Below are positions 11,058 to 22,810 of a DNA stretch of 64,000 nucleotides, piece after piece. Made by a program: the position numbers and the translations under genes. Each line of letters opens with the position of its first letter. The stretch's first letter is position 1. The DNA is from Nemophila menziesii (Eukaryota; Streptophyta; Magnoliopsida; Boraginales; Hydrophyllaceae): contig JARWIR010000001.1 in the NCBI GenBank assembly GCA_029959085.1, positions 23,303,730 to 23,367,729 of the forward strand, given 5' to 3'. Under the pieces are notes generated by a model. The model worked only from the letters and a program-made list of their open reading frames with translations. It did no database searches and had not been told where the DNA came from.

Positions 11058-13491
11058 TTAACCAGCCTTAGGCTGGTTTCCATTATTGCATGCAGTGTCC
11101 AACCTCTCTAGAATAGTCTTTATGAATACCAACTCTTGTGTTACCTTACCCACAGCTGTTATCATCTCATATTGTTTCTCCTTTAAATTTCTCATTCGTT
11201 CTTCCAACTCGTTTCCGTTCACTGCCTTCTTCTTTCGTGTAGGAGGTCTAGCCCCTTTCACTTCCCCATAGGGCTTGTCTAAGTCTATACACAGTTTCGC
11301 AGCTCCTTCATGGACATTTTCGATTGATCTTTCTTTCATCTCTTCCCCTTTTTATGTAGGCTCATCCTCTTCATTCTTGCATAGTATCTTTGCTGCTAAA
11401 CAAATCCGGTTATGGTGCACAAGAATTTGAGATTTCTTTGGAGAATAGGGGATTTTTCAAATTCCATGATGAGGTTATAAATGACACGAGCAATATCAAT
11501 TTCTTTCTTCTAAAGAATACACTTTATGAAAATAAGATGCATTTTTGTTAACTCCGAAATATGATTATTGCCAAAGAAGGTAGGGATTATGAGATGGGAC
11601 CATACTTTAGCGCGTGGTAGTAAATCGCTACTCAATACCTGGCCTGCATATCTTTCTCCTACTGGGATGGGAAGTCTCCCACGAACCAGGACTTGGTCGT
11701 AAAAAGATTCACATTGGAAGGACGCATCATAATTGCTTATTGGTATTGGTATTGGCATGGACTAGTCAAGTTTGGTAATTTCAATGTTTTCCGAATAAGC
11801 TTTATTGAGAAAGGCATTACCTTTTTGCATAGGATAATTGGATGTCCATTCGCAAAAGCTAGTTCTTCATAAATCTCACGAACCAAAGCAGGGATAAACG
11901 TGAGGTTTCTTTTTCTCAATTCTTTCCAACCAAACTTGTCACAGGTTATAGCATAATCTTTAAATAAACCTTTCATAATACCCGAATGAAAACCTTTTTC
12001 TACTGCAAACTTCAAAGTAGCCACTCGCTCACGAACTTGCTTAGTCCAACTAACAAAGACTCTCTTTGGCTTAGTAGTTATCATCTTTCTACGCGTAAAC
12101 CTTTGTTCTGGCATGGGTTTGCTAGCAACTTGTTCTTCAACTTCTTTTTCTTCCAAGTTAGGCTTTTTAGGATTAGCCACATTTGGGTTCTCTTTCCTCT
12201 TCAGATTAGTCTTGACTTCTCCAATCTTAGGTATAGAACTAGAATCCGGAATCTCAATAGCTTTGGATAGAGTGAATCCATGAGTGTTTCTAGTTATGGG
12301 ATTACTTCTCGTCTAACCTCGGTTGGAAGTTGTTCCCTTGAGGTCGTGGTTTATTATCTTACCTTGATTCATGACCCTGCTCGGATTAGACCATTGGAAA
12401 CTCGGATGGTTACGATTACCAGGTTGGTACCATGTACCACTCGACTGGTAGTTACCATGATTCGACATGAAAACCATGAACTCTGGATTACTCACACACC
12501 CTTCCCAGATGTGATTGTTGACCCCACAACTTGAACACCCATATGGTTCTTGCACTATGTTTACCTTTGGTTGCCTACTTTGGAGACCTTATTTGGCAAC
12601 TAATGTAAGTTGTTTCGACTAGTTCTTTATTGTAGAAAATAATACATCCATAGAAGTATCATTATATAAATGTATCGTATATTTGGTAGAATTTTGAACT
12701 GGGGATCGCGAAGATGGCCAACTTCTCTCATTATTTACAATCTTCTACATGCAAATAATTGGTTGATTCAGATCCATTAACACAAAACCACCTCCACCAA
12801 GATTATTGACCCTTAGTCATGAAGTCTTCCCAAGTCCTCTACAGAATATCACTAGTTGTAGCTTAGGATTATACCCATTAAGTGGGCACTTTGCCAAACA
12901 TTGTTGAAATCTTCTCCATGTCTCCCCTATGCTATCACCATCTTCTTGTAAGAAATTTGCAAGCTCCATTTATATGTTATCCTCGTACTCTGAGGGTAGA
13001 GTATGTAAAGAAATCTAGCTTGAAGCTTGTCCCATGTTGGTTTTTGCTTGGGTGGTTGACGATCGAGCCATTCACTCGTACCTCCCGTCAAAAATAATTG
13101 GAACATATAATACTACATTTGCTCTCGTGTGATGCGTTGAGTAATGTAGGCATCACATATCTGCATAAACTTATGCATATCTTGGACTAGATCTTAATGT
13201 GAGGCTTCGCTATAGCTCCTATAGTTCGAGAACTGGTTAAAGAATAAAGGGTGAATCCCTAAGGGTTGCACTTAAAATTGACCTCCTTGTCCCAGAAGCC
13301 CCTGTTCTATGTGTCGGTTGTTTGGAGTAATCGGTGGTAATCCTCAATTCCCATTAGCTCCTAAGGGTGGTAGACGTTTTAAGAGGGACTTGGTTTTGAT
13401 TAATCCCTTCCATTCCAGGTGGAACAACCTCATGTGGGACTATGGGATTCCCGTTAGCATCCAAATTCAGATTCTTATTCACCTTTGCCAT
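11058..13491 (-). pseudogene. Pol-less Gag plus second-domain polyprotein of an Athila-like element
   Basis: The minus-strand ATG at 13491 (MAKVNKNLNLDANGNPIV) lies 178 bases past a primer site. A Gag capsid-like stretch near 12.85-12.95 kb contains ETWRRFQQCLAKCP. A CCHC knuckle follows (YGCSSCGVNNHIWEGC, 12555 downward), then the Athila-style QPGNRNHPSFQWSNP. The frame then crosses a single stop and continues, in the same phase, into a basic linker and the domain annotated in plant proteomes as 'putative plant transposon protein' (YAITCDKFGWKEL, LVREIYEELAFANG, AKVWSHLIIPTFFGNNHI). It ends in a coiled coil (ELEERMRNLKEKQYEM). ATG, knuckle frame and linker frame are all in phase (13491, 12555, 12180). 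A frameshift in a TTGGTA repeat near 11745 and several stops kill the copy. No protease, reverse transcriptase, RNase H or integrase lies between Gag and the second domain. Confidence 0.7.
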
Positions 13492-13668
13492 ATCTTATGC
13501 TCTTTTCTTTCCGTCTCTCTTATTCGTTGCTCTCGAAGTAAACTCTCGAGGTTAGAAAGCATGCACCAAACTTAAAACCATACAGAGACAAAAAAAAGTA
13601 AAGCGTAAAAATAAGACAACTAAAGTCGAACAATACAAAATAAAAACATGACAAAATTAACAAAATAG

Positions 13669-13686
13669 TCCCCGACAATGGCGCCA
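13669..13686 (-). other. Primer-binding site, tRNA-Asp type
   Basis: The minus strand reads TGGCGCCATTGTCGGGGA, matching 16 of 18 bases of the tRNA-Asp site of Athila/Tat elements. It lies 6 bases from the LTR edge at 13693 and sets the start of the Gag leader. Confidence 0.85.
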
Positions 13687-13692
13687 AAAACT

Positions 13693-14600
13693 TGGTAGTC
13701 CTCAAGGCAACATATAAAAACTACACTCGGGGAAGTACTACTACGAGTCGTCCCAAGTAATAAGATTAAGTAGACTATGAGGCTAATTGTTTTTGTTTTA
13801 TAAAGGGATTGGGGTTTGAGTTGCAAAAACATAAAGTAAAATGTTGATTTCATTTTGGTTTCCAATAAATAACAAAGAAACAAGGATTAATCAGTTTTCA
13901 TAACCTGTTTGGTAGATCCATAAGAACTAAAGATGGAGAGGGACAAAAGGACAATGTGCATGTCAACCAATCGATACAAGCATTTGCTTAACTAAGTATA
14001 CTCTTAATTTCAAATAAAGTATTGCTAGATAAAACTGAGTGAATCCCAACAATCCATAACGGTCTGGGCCTAGACTTTTCTTTACATGTGCTGGTGATGA
14101 AATGATGTCCAATGAGTCTACCTCCACATAAACGACCGATACTCCCAATATCTCAACCAGTAAAAGGCCCTCGTGAAGGGCAATCAACTACACGATCACC
14201 GGCGAGATACACTATATTCTTCTCGAGAAGCCCCTTACCCAACTGACAGTTGTGTCTTTGAGACAACTTCCTATCCTAGCGTCTTTGTGTTTGAAACTAA
14301 AACTTCCATATGTATTTAATATTATTCCGAAAACCAGCTTACACCATCCTATTAGCTCCGCATGTTTATTATGAATCAAAGTATTTCCCGGGATGTTAAC
14401 CCATGTTTTACGAATTCAGACGTAAGGTATTTAGCTTTTCTATCAAGTATCAAGCCATCCGCCAAGTCCATATATTATATACAGAGTCGTTTCTATCCAA
14501 CCAAAGGACCCAAATCAACACGCAAACAAAATATTCTAAAGTAATCCCGCATAGATATACTTGCCTGCTAGTACTGAATTCCACCAGGGTGTGTCGGAAC
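13693..14600 (-). mobile_element. 5' LTR of Athila-like element B, partial
   Basis: It starts TGGTAGTCCTC right next to the primer site. The interior resembles the other LTRs only loosely, with an ACGAGTCGTCCCAAGTAAT block near the left end. I cannot find the expected GAGACATCA right terminus, so the LTR is either strongly diverged or cut off before the LINE fragment at 14.8 kb. The right boundary is approximate. Confidence 0.45.
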
Positions 14601-14789
14601 TTGGTAAAATAGATGGAAAGTAATTTTTATTATTCCAATGGGACCCCGCTGTTGTCGATCAAAATTCAAAAACCTGCTATGTAAATGTTGTCTATATTAA
14701 AAGGTTAATATATGGAGAATATAATAGCAGAGCTTATATAAAGATATAATAATATTGTTAAGATTATACGAATAAAATCATCATTATAT

Positions 14790-15570
14790 TTAATTGACAT
14801 ACCATTCTGGGCAAGTAGAGTCTCTTTTGATGCAGTTTTACCGGTCTCAGATGTTCACGTGTTTAAGTGGTGGAATTGGAAATCGGCGAAAAAGTGTTTT
14901 TTTGCTGGTATACATTGTAATATTCTTCCGAGCCATGATTTGGGTCATGTGGTTGGAGAGAAATGATGTTGTATATAACAATACTACATTCCCGAGTAGT
15001 GTAGTGCTAATTAGGAAAGCCAAATATTTAGAAAACATGTTTGTTAGAGTGTGGGGATACTCCCAGGGAAATATATTAAGTCATAAGGGACATGTCGATT
15101 AATAGGGTGGTGTAAGATGATTACGGGATAGAAATCGAATTCAGACGGGAGTTTCAACTTTACACGTCAAATAGTCTAGGGACGTGCCCAGATTAGAGAT
15201 ATGGATGGTAGTTGGGTGTGGGGAATCTCGATGAAAGTTAATGGTAATTCACCGATGATTGCAGACTTGGTTGTGTAATACGGGGGTCTTAGAATGGCGG
15301 GGGATATGGGAGCTAGGGATATTTGCACGGAGACATATACATATGAATTCATTCAGGCACTGACACGTGTAGCACGAAGAACAAGGAAAGGGGCATTTTG
15401 GATCAATGGGATTCGTTCCATACTATCCAGAAATGCATAGTTTGAGATTAAGGGAATATTTAGGGAGAAGAATGTATGTGCCAGCTGGTTGGCACGTTCA
15501 GGGTCATCTCAATCATCTTATCATTTAGTCTTTACTGATTCACCATATAGGATTTGAAAATTGATCACAC
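14790..15570 (+). pseudogene. LINE ORF2 3' end with plant RNase H domain
   Basis: The plus strand encodes IWVMWLERNDVVYNNTTF, the W-x2-W-x2-RN signature found near the C-terminus of plant L1-type reverse transcriptases. An RNase H-like (RVT_3) stretch follows: DMDGSWVWGISM, then GGLRMAGDMGARDICTET, then IFREKNVCASWLARSGSS, ending in DSPYRI and LITRDRYG. Several stop codons interrupt it, and the reverse transcriptase core is absent. It is a 5'-truncated, dead copy. Confidence 0.7.
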
Positions 15571-15689
15571 GCGATCGTTATGGTTAGAAGACTTTGCGGG
15601 TTGTTTATTGTTCTGGATAAATAGTGTTCGATGTAATACTATTATTATCATATATCACAGTCGTAGGACCTCATATATATGGTTGTAAG

Positions 15690-16190
15690 TGAACCATGAC
15701 ACTCACGTGCAGCTCGAGCCCAACTGTTGTTCGAACTCGTTCCTTTATACAAATGAACAAAAATGTTTGTTCGAACTCATTAGTTAAAAATACACGTTTG
15801 TTCGAACTTGTTCGCTAACTACTTGTTTATATTTATGAAATGTAAATTAATATTTTATATATCAATAAATATATTATTAAACCAAATATAGTAAGTTGAT
15901 TTTTTTCGATTTCTTTAGATTTTAATTGTTTCATTAATATCACACTTCATACTCCATACCACATACTCTATCTACTACCAACCATTCATGAAAGTTACGT
16001 TTCAACCATACAAAAATAAATTGTTCGTTAACAATTCGGCTTTGACACGAAAAAAACTCGTTCGTTAAGTTAAATAAACAAATTTTAAATTTTTTTACTC
16101 GACTCGTTAAAATTTGAGATCGACTCAGCTTGAAAATCTTAACAAACAACCTTACACACCTAGTACCCAACTTGTTTGATTCGTTTATGG
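15690..16190. repeat. TTCGAAC/CTCGTT-rich degenerate element
   Basis: Words such as GTTCGAACTCGTT and GTTCGTTAA recur in both orientations around an AT-rich core, with GTGCAGCTCGAGCCC at the left and CGACTCAGCTTG at the right. This resembles common plant foldback MITEs, but the ends are not clear. Confidence 0.35.
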
Positions 16191-16725
16191 CCTTACTCCT
16201 TTTTAAATTAATAAATACATTCTACATAAATGTTGAAAGCCATATTATTTTTATACGTCAATTATTTTTAAAGTTAGGAAGGGTAATTATTTTTCTGAAT
16301 TAAAATTTCTTCTTTTTTCAATTAAAAATTACAAATCATTCTAATATTTCTCACAAACATGGTTCGACTAAGTCAATTGCAGACGTACGTGCAAGTTATG
16401 ATATCAAACCCCATGCTTTATTTATTTATATAGACTTATTTGTTATTTTCACCAATAATTCTGACTTGTTAAAGGTGGCAGGGTTAATGGGGTGAAATAG
16501 AAGTCACGTAGTTGTCAAAGATGGAGCTTAATTATGACATATGGTGGAGCTTTTACATCCTTCACAACACTAACCAACACCTTCATCGTCTTAATTAATT
16601 TATAGAGATTTTTATTTTAGCATGTCTTGAAACCTCCGCTTCAAAATCTAAGCACTCCGATCAAATCCAGTTTTCATACTAAAAGTTAATTATATGATTT
16701 AATATTACACGGACTTTATTTTTTA
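16191..16725. other. AT-rich spacer, nothing recognised
   Basis: No coding frame, repeat or element end that I can support. Confidence 0.5.
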
Positions 16726-16734
16726 CACTCTATC

Positions 16735-17095
16735 ATTTCTATAACTAGCAACGACAACTTTCATCGCTAGTGATGTTACATGTTGTCGCAAAAGACATCT
16801 ATTTGTATTCACGACGATATTTTGTTATGTTAGTTTGTCGTTAATATCTCGTCAACAAAGATCACAGTTTGCGACGAGATATGGATATTTTCGCCTATGA
16901 GAACTTATTTCTTACGACGAAAGCCATTCATCGCTAGAATGCTTAACTTTTTCAACGAATGCAGTCGTCGCTAGATTGTAATTGGCGACGAAATTCGGTC
17001 ATCATTAGAAAATCAGAATTACAATGTTGTTAGAATATCATGTGCGACTAACCTGCAAATCTGTCGAACTTGTTTCTACCGGGCCGTTGTTAGTA
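16735..17095. repeat. CACTA subterminal repeats
   Basis: About a dozen short words of the type TCGTCGC, CGACGA, TCGCTAG and GTTGTCG in both orientations. In CACTA elements such words bind the TnpA-type protein. Confidence 0.6.
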
Positions 17096-17349
17096 CATAT
17101 TTTTTAATTTTTTATTAAATTAGTATTATTCTTATTAAATTTTTGTATGAATGATAATGATAATATGGTTAAATTACAACAAAATCCGAATTACATTAAT
17201 TTAAACAAATAAAAACATGATTTAATAGATTCAGTTAAAAGTTAGAACAATAAATACATATATCAAATAAAAATCGAAATAATTAAAAAGTACGTAGAAT
17301 AAAAGTAATAAAAATGTTGTAACTGAGAGATAAAAATCAATATTTAGAA

Positions 17350-17577
17350 CTAGTTTGGGTAGCTCAACTAGCGAGAGTCTTACTATTTCTTGAACACTTA
17401 AAGGAGAGGTACATGGTTCGAATCTCCTCCCTAACGGGTATAATGTACTCCTCCCTGAACATGGGTAACCTAGTTCTAATTTACCTGGAAATATGTATGA
17501 GGAGGCTTGCATATTTTCGTGGGATTAGTCGTGGTGCGTGCAAGTTGGCCAGAACCATCCACGTACTAAAAAATCAA
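17350..17577 (+). mobile_element. tRNA-derived SINE
   Basis: GGGTAGCTCAACTAGCGAG is an A-box-like start and ATGGTTCGAATCTCCTCC a B box about 50 bases later, together a tRNA-like pol III promoter. The tail block GGGATTAGTCGTGGTGCGTG, followed by CAAGTTGGCC, is a widespread plant SINE body sequence. It ends in a short A-rich tail (ACTAAAAAA). It lies against the stop of the tnpA-like frame on the other strand, so it inserted into or beside the CACTA 3' region. Confidence 0.75.
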
Positions 17578-19200
17578 TAATCGGATATATTTTCTTCTTC
17601 GTCGTCGTCTTTGAGATTTTTTCGGCGACGACTTCTAGACGATCTTCTAGAAGGACCTAGAGAAGGATTGGGCAACCTGGCAAGATCGAAAGTCGATAAT
17701 CTCTCGATTCTCCTGATTTGATTAACCCAAGTGAGGGCACCACTTAGTTGATCAAGGCTATAAGTGGGATGGGTGGCAGCTGTCGAGCTCGTAGATTTGT
17801 CCACCTCTGAAACGTATGGATGTTTGTCCTTCGAAATCAGATCGTCGTTGATGACCGCCAACATCTTGTTAAAATACCGCACCATACGAGTGGATTCCTC
17901 GACAGTTCTCAAATGTCTACCTTTCGGAGGAGCTCCAAGACCAGCCACCCAACTCCACGTAGCTGGACCCGTCCCTTTGTGAGCCCTGTGACCGCAGTCT
18001 CCATCTGATTTTTATGCATTAACACGGTGGAGGATAAAGATGATGAGGATCCCGACCGTGGGTGTGATTACGTGACTCGTTCACGCATCAAGGTTCTCAG
18101 CTCGGCCTGTTACATGAAATAAATACGTAATTAGAAATAAAATTTTAAACATGATATAGAAATTCAAATCACATTATAGAAAAACTTGGATCAAATTTTT
18201 GTAACGGCTCGTCCTTCATTGAGTTATGTGTCTATCATGCACAACCCCGTAGAAGAAGTTAACCATGCGAGGAAGGGGTATATCCTGGTCTTCTCCCTCA
18301 ACCAGATCCCTGACCACCAGTGGTTTCTTCTTACCCTCCTATTCATTTAAGGGTCAAAGTATTACCATATTTCAATAACAAATAATTAGGTTAAAATGTT
18401 TACCTCGAGAAAATCCTTCTACGTCTAGGAATAAGTCTTCGATACCGCACCAATCAGACATTTTTCTTAGCCTGGTTCGCCTTGATAGCTTAAGCTTGTT
18501 TTTTAAATAACAAATATTTTTAAAAGATAAAGAATAATTATATCTTATAAATTAAAACAATATTACCTTCGACACGTCTCCTTTGCCAATTCTTGGGTGT
18601 CTGGGCATCTATTATTTTGCCCTTGAGGTAGAAATCCTTCTTCACCCGATGCTTGAAGTCACTATATCTCTTGGCATATGTAAATTCAATGTTTCCCAAT
18701 ATTTATTCCACTCCGTCTTCTGCCTCCACTCATCAATACAGAAGAAGTCATGTTCACAAAAAACCAACACATCAAATATTACTTATTGTCCAATATTTTC
18801 CTTCTATAGTTGTCTAAATAATATAACGAGATAGTAAAGGAAAACTACTCCTAGTTGATCATGTACTTGTTGCATCTCCGAGGGTACTTTCTGCCAACTC
18901 TTGAAGCATGGAGGGACCTTCTCCCTTACCGTAGCCTGATGACTTCGGCAACATGGTTTTCATATTTAGTCTCTGGATACCTTGTGTTATCGAACATGTA
19001 GATATCTAAGGGGAGCTGACCTACCGCAGTTTGCACACCCTGTAGGCTGACTGCAGGGTTGCCCTACCCCTTGGTTTTCTCGTTTTTTTACAGTTATAAT
19101 ACATTAATTTAGTATACGATAATAAAAAACAACTAATTCGTCATAAAATAGATTAGGCCAAGGGCATTACAGTCCTCAATAACTAGATTTGTGTTACGCG
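17574..19200 (-). pseudogene. CACTA tnpA-like (Transposase_24-like) gene remnant
   Basis: In minus-strand order, exon-like blocks encode VREKVPPCFKSWQKVPSEMQ (about 18.87-18.94 kb), then YSDFKHRVKKDFYLKGKIID and a tail ending KNWQRRR (about 18.57-18.68 kb). An ANQAKK block (about 18.45 kb), EGEDQDIPLPRMVNFFYGVV (about 18.3 kb) and a final 124-residue open frame (17948-17574) follow. The last frame begins GLGAPPKGRHLRTVEE and ends in an Arg-rich then Asp/Glu-rich tail. The P-P-C-F/Y-x-S-W-x-K-V-P, D-W/N-W and AN-x-AK words fit the plant Ptta/En/Spm transposase family. The blocks are split by AT-rich, intron-like gaps and stops. Product class is fairly likely; exon borders are not established. 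Confidence 0.55.
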
Positions 19201-19254
19201 TGAGATCTTGCCCATTACCATCTTCGTCATGTCCCTGGAGCATAAGACTGTCAT

Positions 19255-19910
19255 CAGCACTCAAAATTATGTAAAATACACTAAGACTCCTAAAATATTT
19301 TTAAATTATACCTAGGGTCCTAAAATATATTAAAATTTCACTAAAGCCCCTTATTTTTTAAAATATACCGTAGGACTCCTAAATATATTTAAATTAAACT
19401 AAGGGTCCTAAAATTATTTTAGGTCTTAAAATATTTTTAAATTACACTAACGTCCCTAAAATATTTGAGATTACACTAAAGCCCCTAAAATTATTTAGAT
19501 TTCACTAAGGACCCTAAAATTATTTTAAATTACACTAAGGGCCCTATTTATATAAATTACACTAAGTCCCCTAAAATATTTTTAAGTTACACTAAAGCCC
19601 TTGATTTTTTTTAAAATTACACTAAAACCCCTAAAATATTTTAAATTACAATAAATACCATAAAATATTTTTTAATTATACTAAAGCCCTTTAAATAATT
19701 TTAAATTACACTAATGTCCCTAAAATATTTCAAAACCAGTAAAAACATTTAAATTTCAAAACCCCCATAAAAATGTATTAATTTCACAAAAACCCCTAAA
19801 AATATTTTAAACTTCATAAAAACCGCTAATTATTTTAACTTCAAAAAACACAAAAATTATTATAATTTTACTAAAACCCCTAAAAATTTCAAACCTATGA
19901 AATTAGTGTA
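19255..19910. repeat. Minisatellite, units of about 30-38 bp
   Basis: Roughly 18-20 degenerate copies of a unit close to CCCTAAAATATTTTAAATTA followed by CACTAAAG. Phase is loose and copies vary. It lies between the tnpA-like and TNP2-like genes of the CACTA element, where an intron would be expected. Confidence 0.85.
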
Positions 19911-20039
19911 TAGGAGATTGAATTCTTGCCTGATTTACGATGTTATGGATGAAATAGAAGCTCCCCTTTCTTCTTCTCTTTATTTTATATTTTGGTGTGT
20001 TGTTATGGCAAAAATGAAATCGTTTGTGGGTTTTTAATA

Positions 20040-20375
20040 TAGTTTATCATTAGCGATAACCTCATGTCGTCATTACTAATCAAATTTTGTCGCTAATAGT
20101 GCAATCATACCACACGCGGAAAGGCAAACCACCATAAGTTTGGCCCCGAAAATTGAAAAGTATTACTAGAGAAGACAATTTCAGTCGCTAGTAATATTTT
20201 TCAGTTACAAGAAATATAAGAATATATTAACATGTCATTGGCGACAAAAATTTTTGTTAGGTTTGACACATATCTCTCTCAACGGGTTCTTCTGTAAGAA
20301 CTCGTCGATATTGCTCCTTATCTCTAGCGACGGGTTCTTAAGCCACTAGTGACGACAAAGTTGTCGCAAATGATA
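20040..20375. repeat. Second block of CACTA-like subterminal words
   Basis: TAGCGATAA, GTCGCTAATAG, GTCGCTAGTAA, TCTAGCGACGGG and GACGACAAAGTTGTCGC recur here as in the block at 16.7-17.1 kb. It is unexpected to find these between the two CACTA genes rather than at an end. Confidence 0.55.
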
Positions 20376-20639
20376 AAACATAATTTTTTCCCTTTTTCCT
20401 TAAAAACACTTACCCCTTTTTTTCTTGTCTAATAACACTTTACCAATATCAAAATATATAATAATCTAATGTAAAAACAACATTAACATAAATAACACAA
20501 AATCATAATCATAATAGGCAACCCATCTAACTGCGCCTAAATATCGGCATGACGGTGTTTCTTAGGCGAGGCCATGTGCTCAGATTTAACGGACGAGGAT
20601 ACGTCTCTTCTAAACGAATGTCAAATAGGTAACCACCGT

Positions 20640-21360
20640 CTGTGATTAAAATGAACTACACCTTTATTCACCCGCTAGGACAGCGTAGGATCCATGCATT
20701 CTGGGCATGCTAAGTAACCTTGGCCTGCCAATCCTGAGGTGTATGATCTAGCTGGGTAATCATTGATCGAGTACAACAATAAAACTTCATTACAAATTCT
20801 TCTTTCATATGAGCATCATACGTATGAACCCCCGTATCCCACAACATTTCTGACTCATCTATAACATGGCGGAGAAATGCATACATATCTTTTTCAGGTG
20901 AATGCGGACCTGGAATCAACAAAGTAAGCAAAAATGTAAATTTCTTCATGCATAACCACAACGGCAAGTTGTGGATTATCAATATAAATGGTCACATGAT
21001 ATATGGGTTATTTTGAATGGAAAGAGGGAACACCCCATCAATTCCCAAACCAAGGTGTACATTCTGCGACTCACTAGCAAACTCAGAATTCAACTCGTTA
21101 AACATTTTCCAACTAGTACTATCAACTGGATGACATAATACATATTCGTTTGTACTATTTCAATTATGGTGTCAAATCATGTCTTTGGCGGTATGCCTCA
21201 AAGTGTACATTCTATACAACTTTGGCGCAATGGGAAAATAACACAGTTTCTTATGTGGCACTTTCTTCCCTTTCTTTGGAACCCACCTAAATTCACCACA
21301 TACTGGACACTTTTTGAGTTGTTCATCTGATTATCGTCCGAAAGGGGGCCAAAATACAAA
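20640..21360 (-). pseudogene. CACTA TNP2-like transposase fragment
   Basis: Minus-strand translation gives CPVCGEFRWVPKKGKKVPHK, then LCYFPIAPKLYRMYTLRHTA, HPVDSTSWKMFNELNSEFAS and NVHLGLGIDGVFPLSIQNN. Next come IHNLPLWLCMKKFTFLLTLL, IPGPHSPEKDMYAFLRHVID and ELWDTGV-like ETLWDTGVHTYDA words. These are the consecutive landmarks of Transposase_21 (TNP2/TnpD). The N- and C-terminal parts are missing and stops interrupt it, so it is a pseudogene fragment. Confidence 0.8.
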
Positions 21361-22449
21361 ATTAGTATATAGACGTTTGGTATTTGGTGTTTGTTACTAA
21401 ACCGGAAAGTCTTGACTAACTGGCTAGTCAGAGTGGTATGTATTTATACATTTGAAAGCGTATGTAGGGTCACTTGAGGGAGGTACCTAACATCATAGAA
21501 TAACTTCCTATCTACCGATAAGAGATTTAGGGTGATTGTAAATCCTGAATAATGCGAAAAAACTTATTCACCATCCTATCTAAAAACATCTAAATTATCG
21601 ATATTAGGGATTACTAGCAAAACTTCAGCTACTCCCATCTCATTGCACTTTATTCATTTTCTTTTATATTATTACTTGAACTTTAATATTTTTCATTTCA
21701 CAAAAACAGATACAACTAGAAAATTCTAATGGACAACTCCAAGTATATCCCTGGATCGATAGTGTTTTGTTAGCTTAGTCCTAAATGTAACACATTATTC
21801 AACCTCCTAAATATAAAAAAAACTTTTTAATATAGACATTAACGGATGATATTCTTGAACGATCGTCGTCGTCGATGACTTATTTTCTTTAATAAGCATT
21901 TACCTTTCCTTTTTAATCAATTCCTATAACAACTTGATTTCAATCTTTGTATTTTTCTTCCATATTTGATTCGTTCTTTTACTTTCATAACAAATTTGGG
22001 CCACAAATATACATTATTTTAAAAAGATATGATGGATTATTAAAATATCTGCTTCTCTTGGGAGTAAAAAAATAAGGACACGTTTGGTGACTTCAAGAGC
22101 AAGGATAATATGAAAAACTTATTAATGTGATGAGATAATAGTTGATGGAAAAAATAGGTGAATGAATCACAAGAAAGTTGATGTGTGAATTTTGGTAATC
22201 TTCCTCCAAATCCAAGAATGATATTAACTTTAATTATTGGTGGTGACCAAAAAAGAGAGAAGCCACCAGAAAGAAGAAAGGATCGGAAAAAAGGGTAGAA
22301 GAAAATGTGAAAGAGAGTGTTTGTTATGTCATCACGCAATTTAGCTTTCTTTTGGTCCCACCAGGGTGGGCTATATTCTCTTCCTCTTTTAAGCGGTTAT
22401 ATAATATAAACGGGGGTAATTTTTTTTTCTTTTTGTCAACGATAAATGG
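21361..22449. other. AT-rich spacer, no gene seen
   Basis: No supported coding frame. It probably contains the unrecognised right-hand part of the CACTA element. Confidence 0.5.
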
Positions 22450-22776
22450 GGGTAATATTTTACCAAATACCTCCTATGATCTGACAAAGGATTAAGAACC
22501 CTTATGGTTTGACAAAGATTTAAGAATTTCTATGATTTTAAAAGAGACAAATATTTTTATATGATTTCTTAACTTGTGATAATTTATCTTTTCTATTAAA
22601 ATTTATATATAATTTTTAGCAACTCAGTACAACTCAGTGAAAAGCTATAGTGTAATATTTAGTAAAGTCTCGAGTCAGAAAATCATAGGGGGGGTATTTG
22701 TCTATTTTAAAACTATAGGGGGAAGGGGAAGGTTTGACTTTTTGTCAAATCATAGGGGGTATTTGGTAATTTACCC
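22450..22776. mobile_element. MULE-type MITE, 327 bp
   Basis: The left end GGGTAATATTTTACCAAATA continues into CCTCCTATGATCTGACAAA. The right end is its near-exact inverse (TTTGTCAAATCATAGGGGG, then TATTTGGTAATTTACCC). The TIR is about 38-40 bp, and the interior is AT-rich with no protein. No clear 9-bp target duplication was found. Confidence 0.7.
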
Positions 22777-22810
22777 TATAGACTAAATCACCCGATACCC
22801 TAGAGACTAA

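Larger units (their letters stand above)
16730..21360 (-). mobile_element. Decayed CACTA (En/Spm-like) element
   Basis: On the minus strand a TNP2-like transposase (21.36-20.64 kb) precedes a tnpA-like/Transposase_24-like gene (19.2-17.57 kb). This is the order of tnpD then tnpA in En/Spm. The left side (16735-17095) carries dense CGACGA, TCGCTAG and GTCGTCG words typical of CACTA subterminal regions, preceded by CACTCTATCATTT as a possible degenerate terminus. No right-hand terminus is identified. A second block of similar subterminal words at 20040-20375 lies between the two genes. This may mean two elements, or one rearranged element. Confidence 0.6.

Noticed and set aside
22040..22495. 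Phe-rich frames on both strands
   Set aside because: No recognisable sequence; composition artefact next to a MITE.
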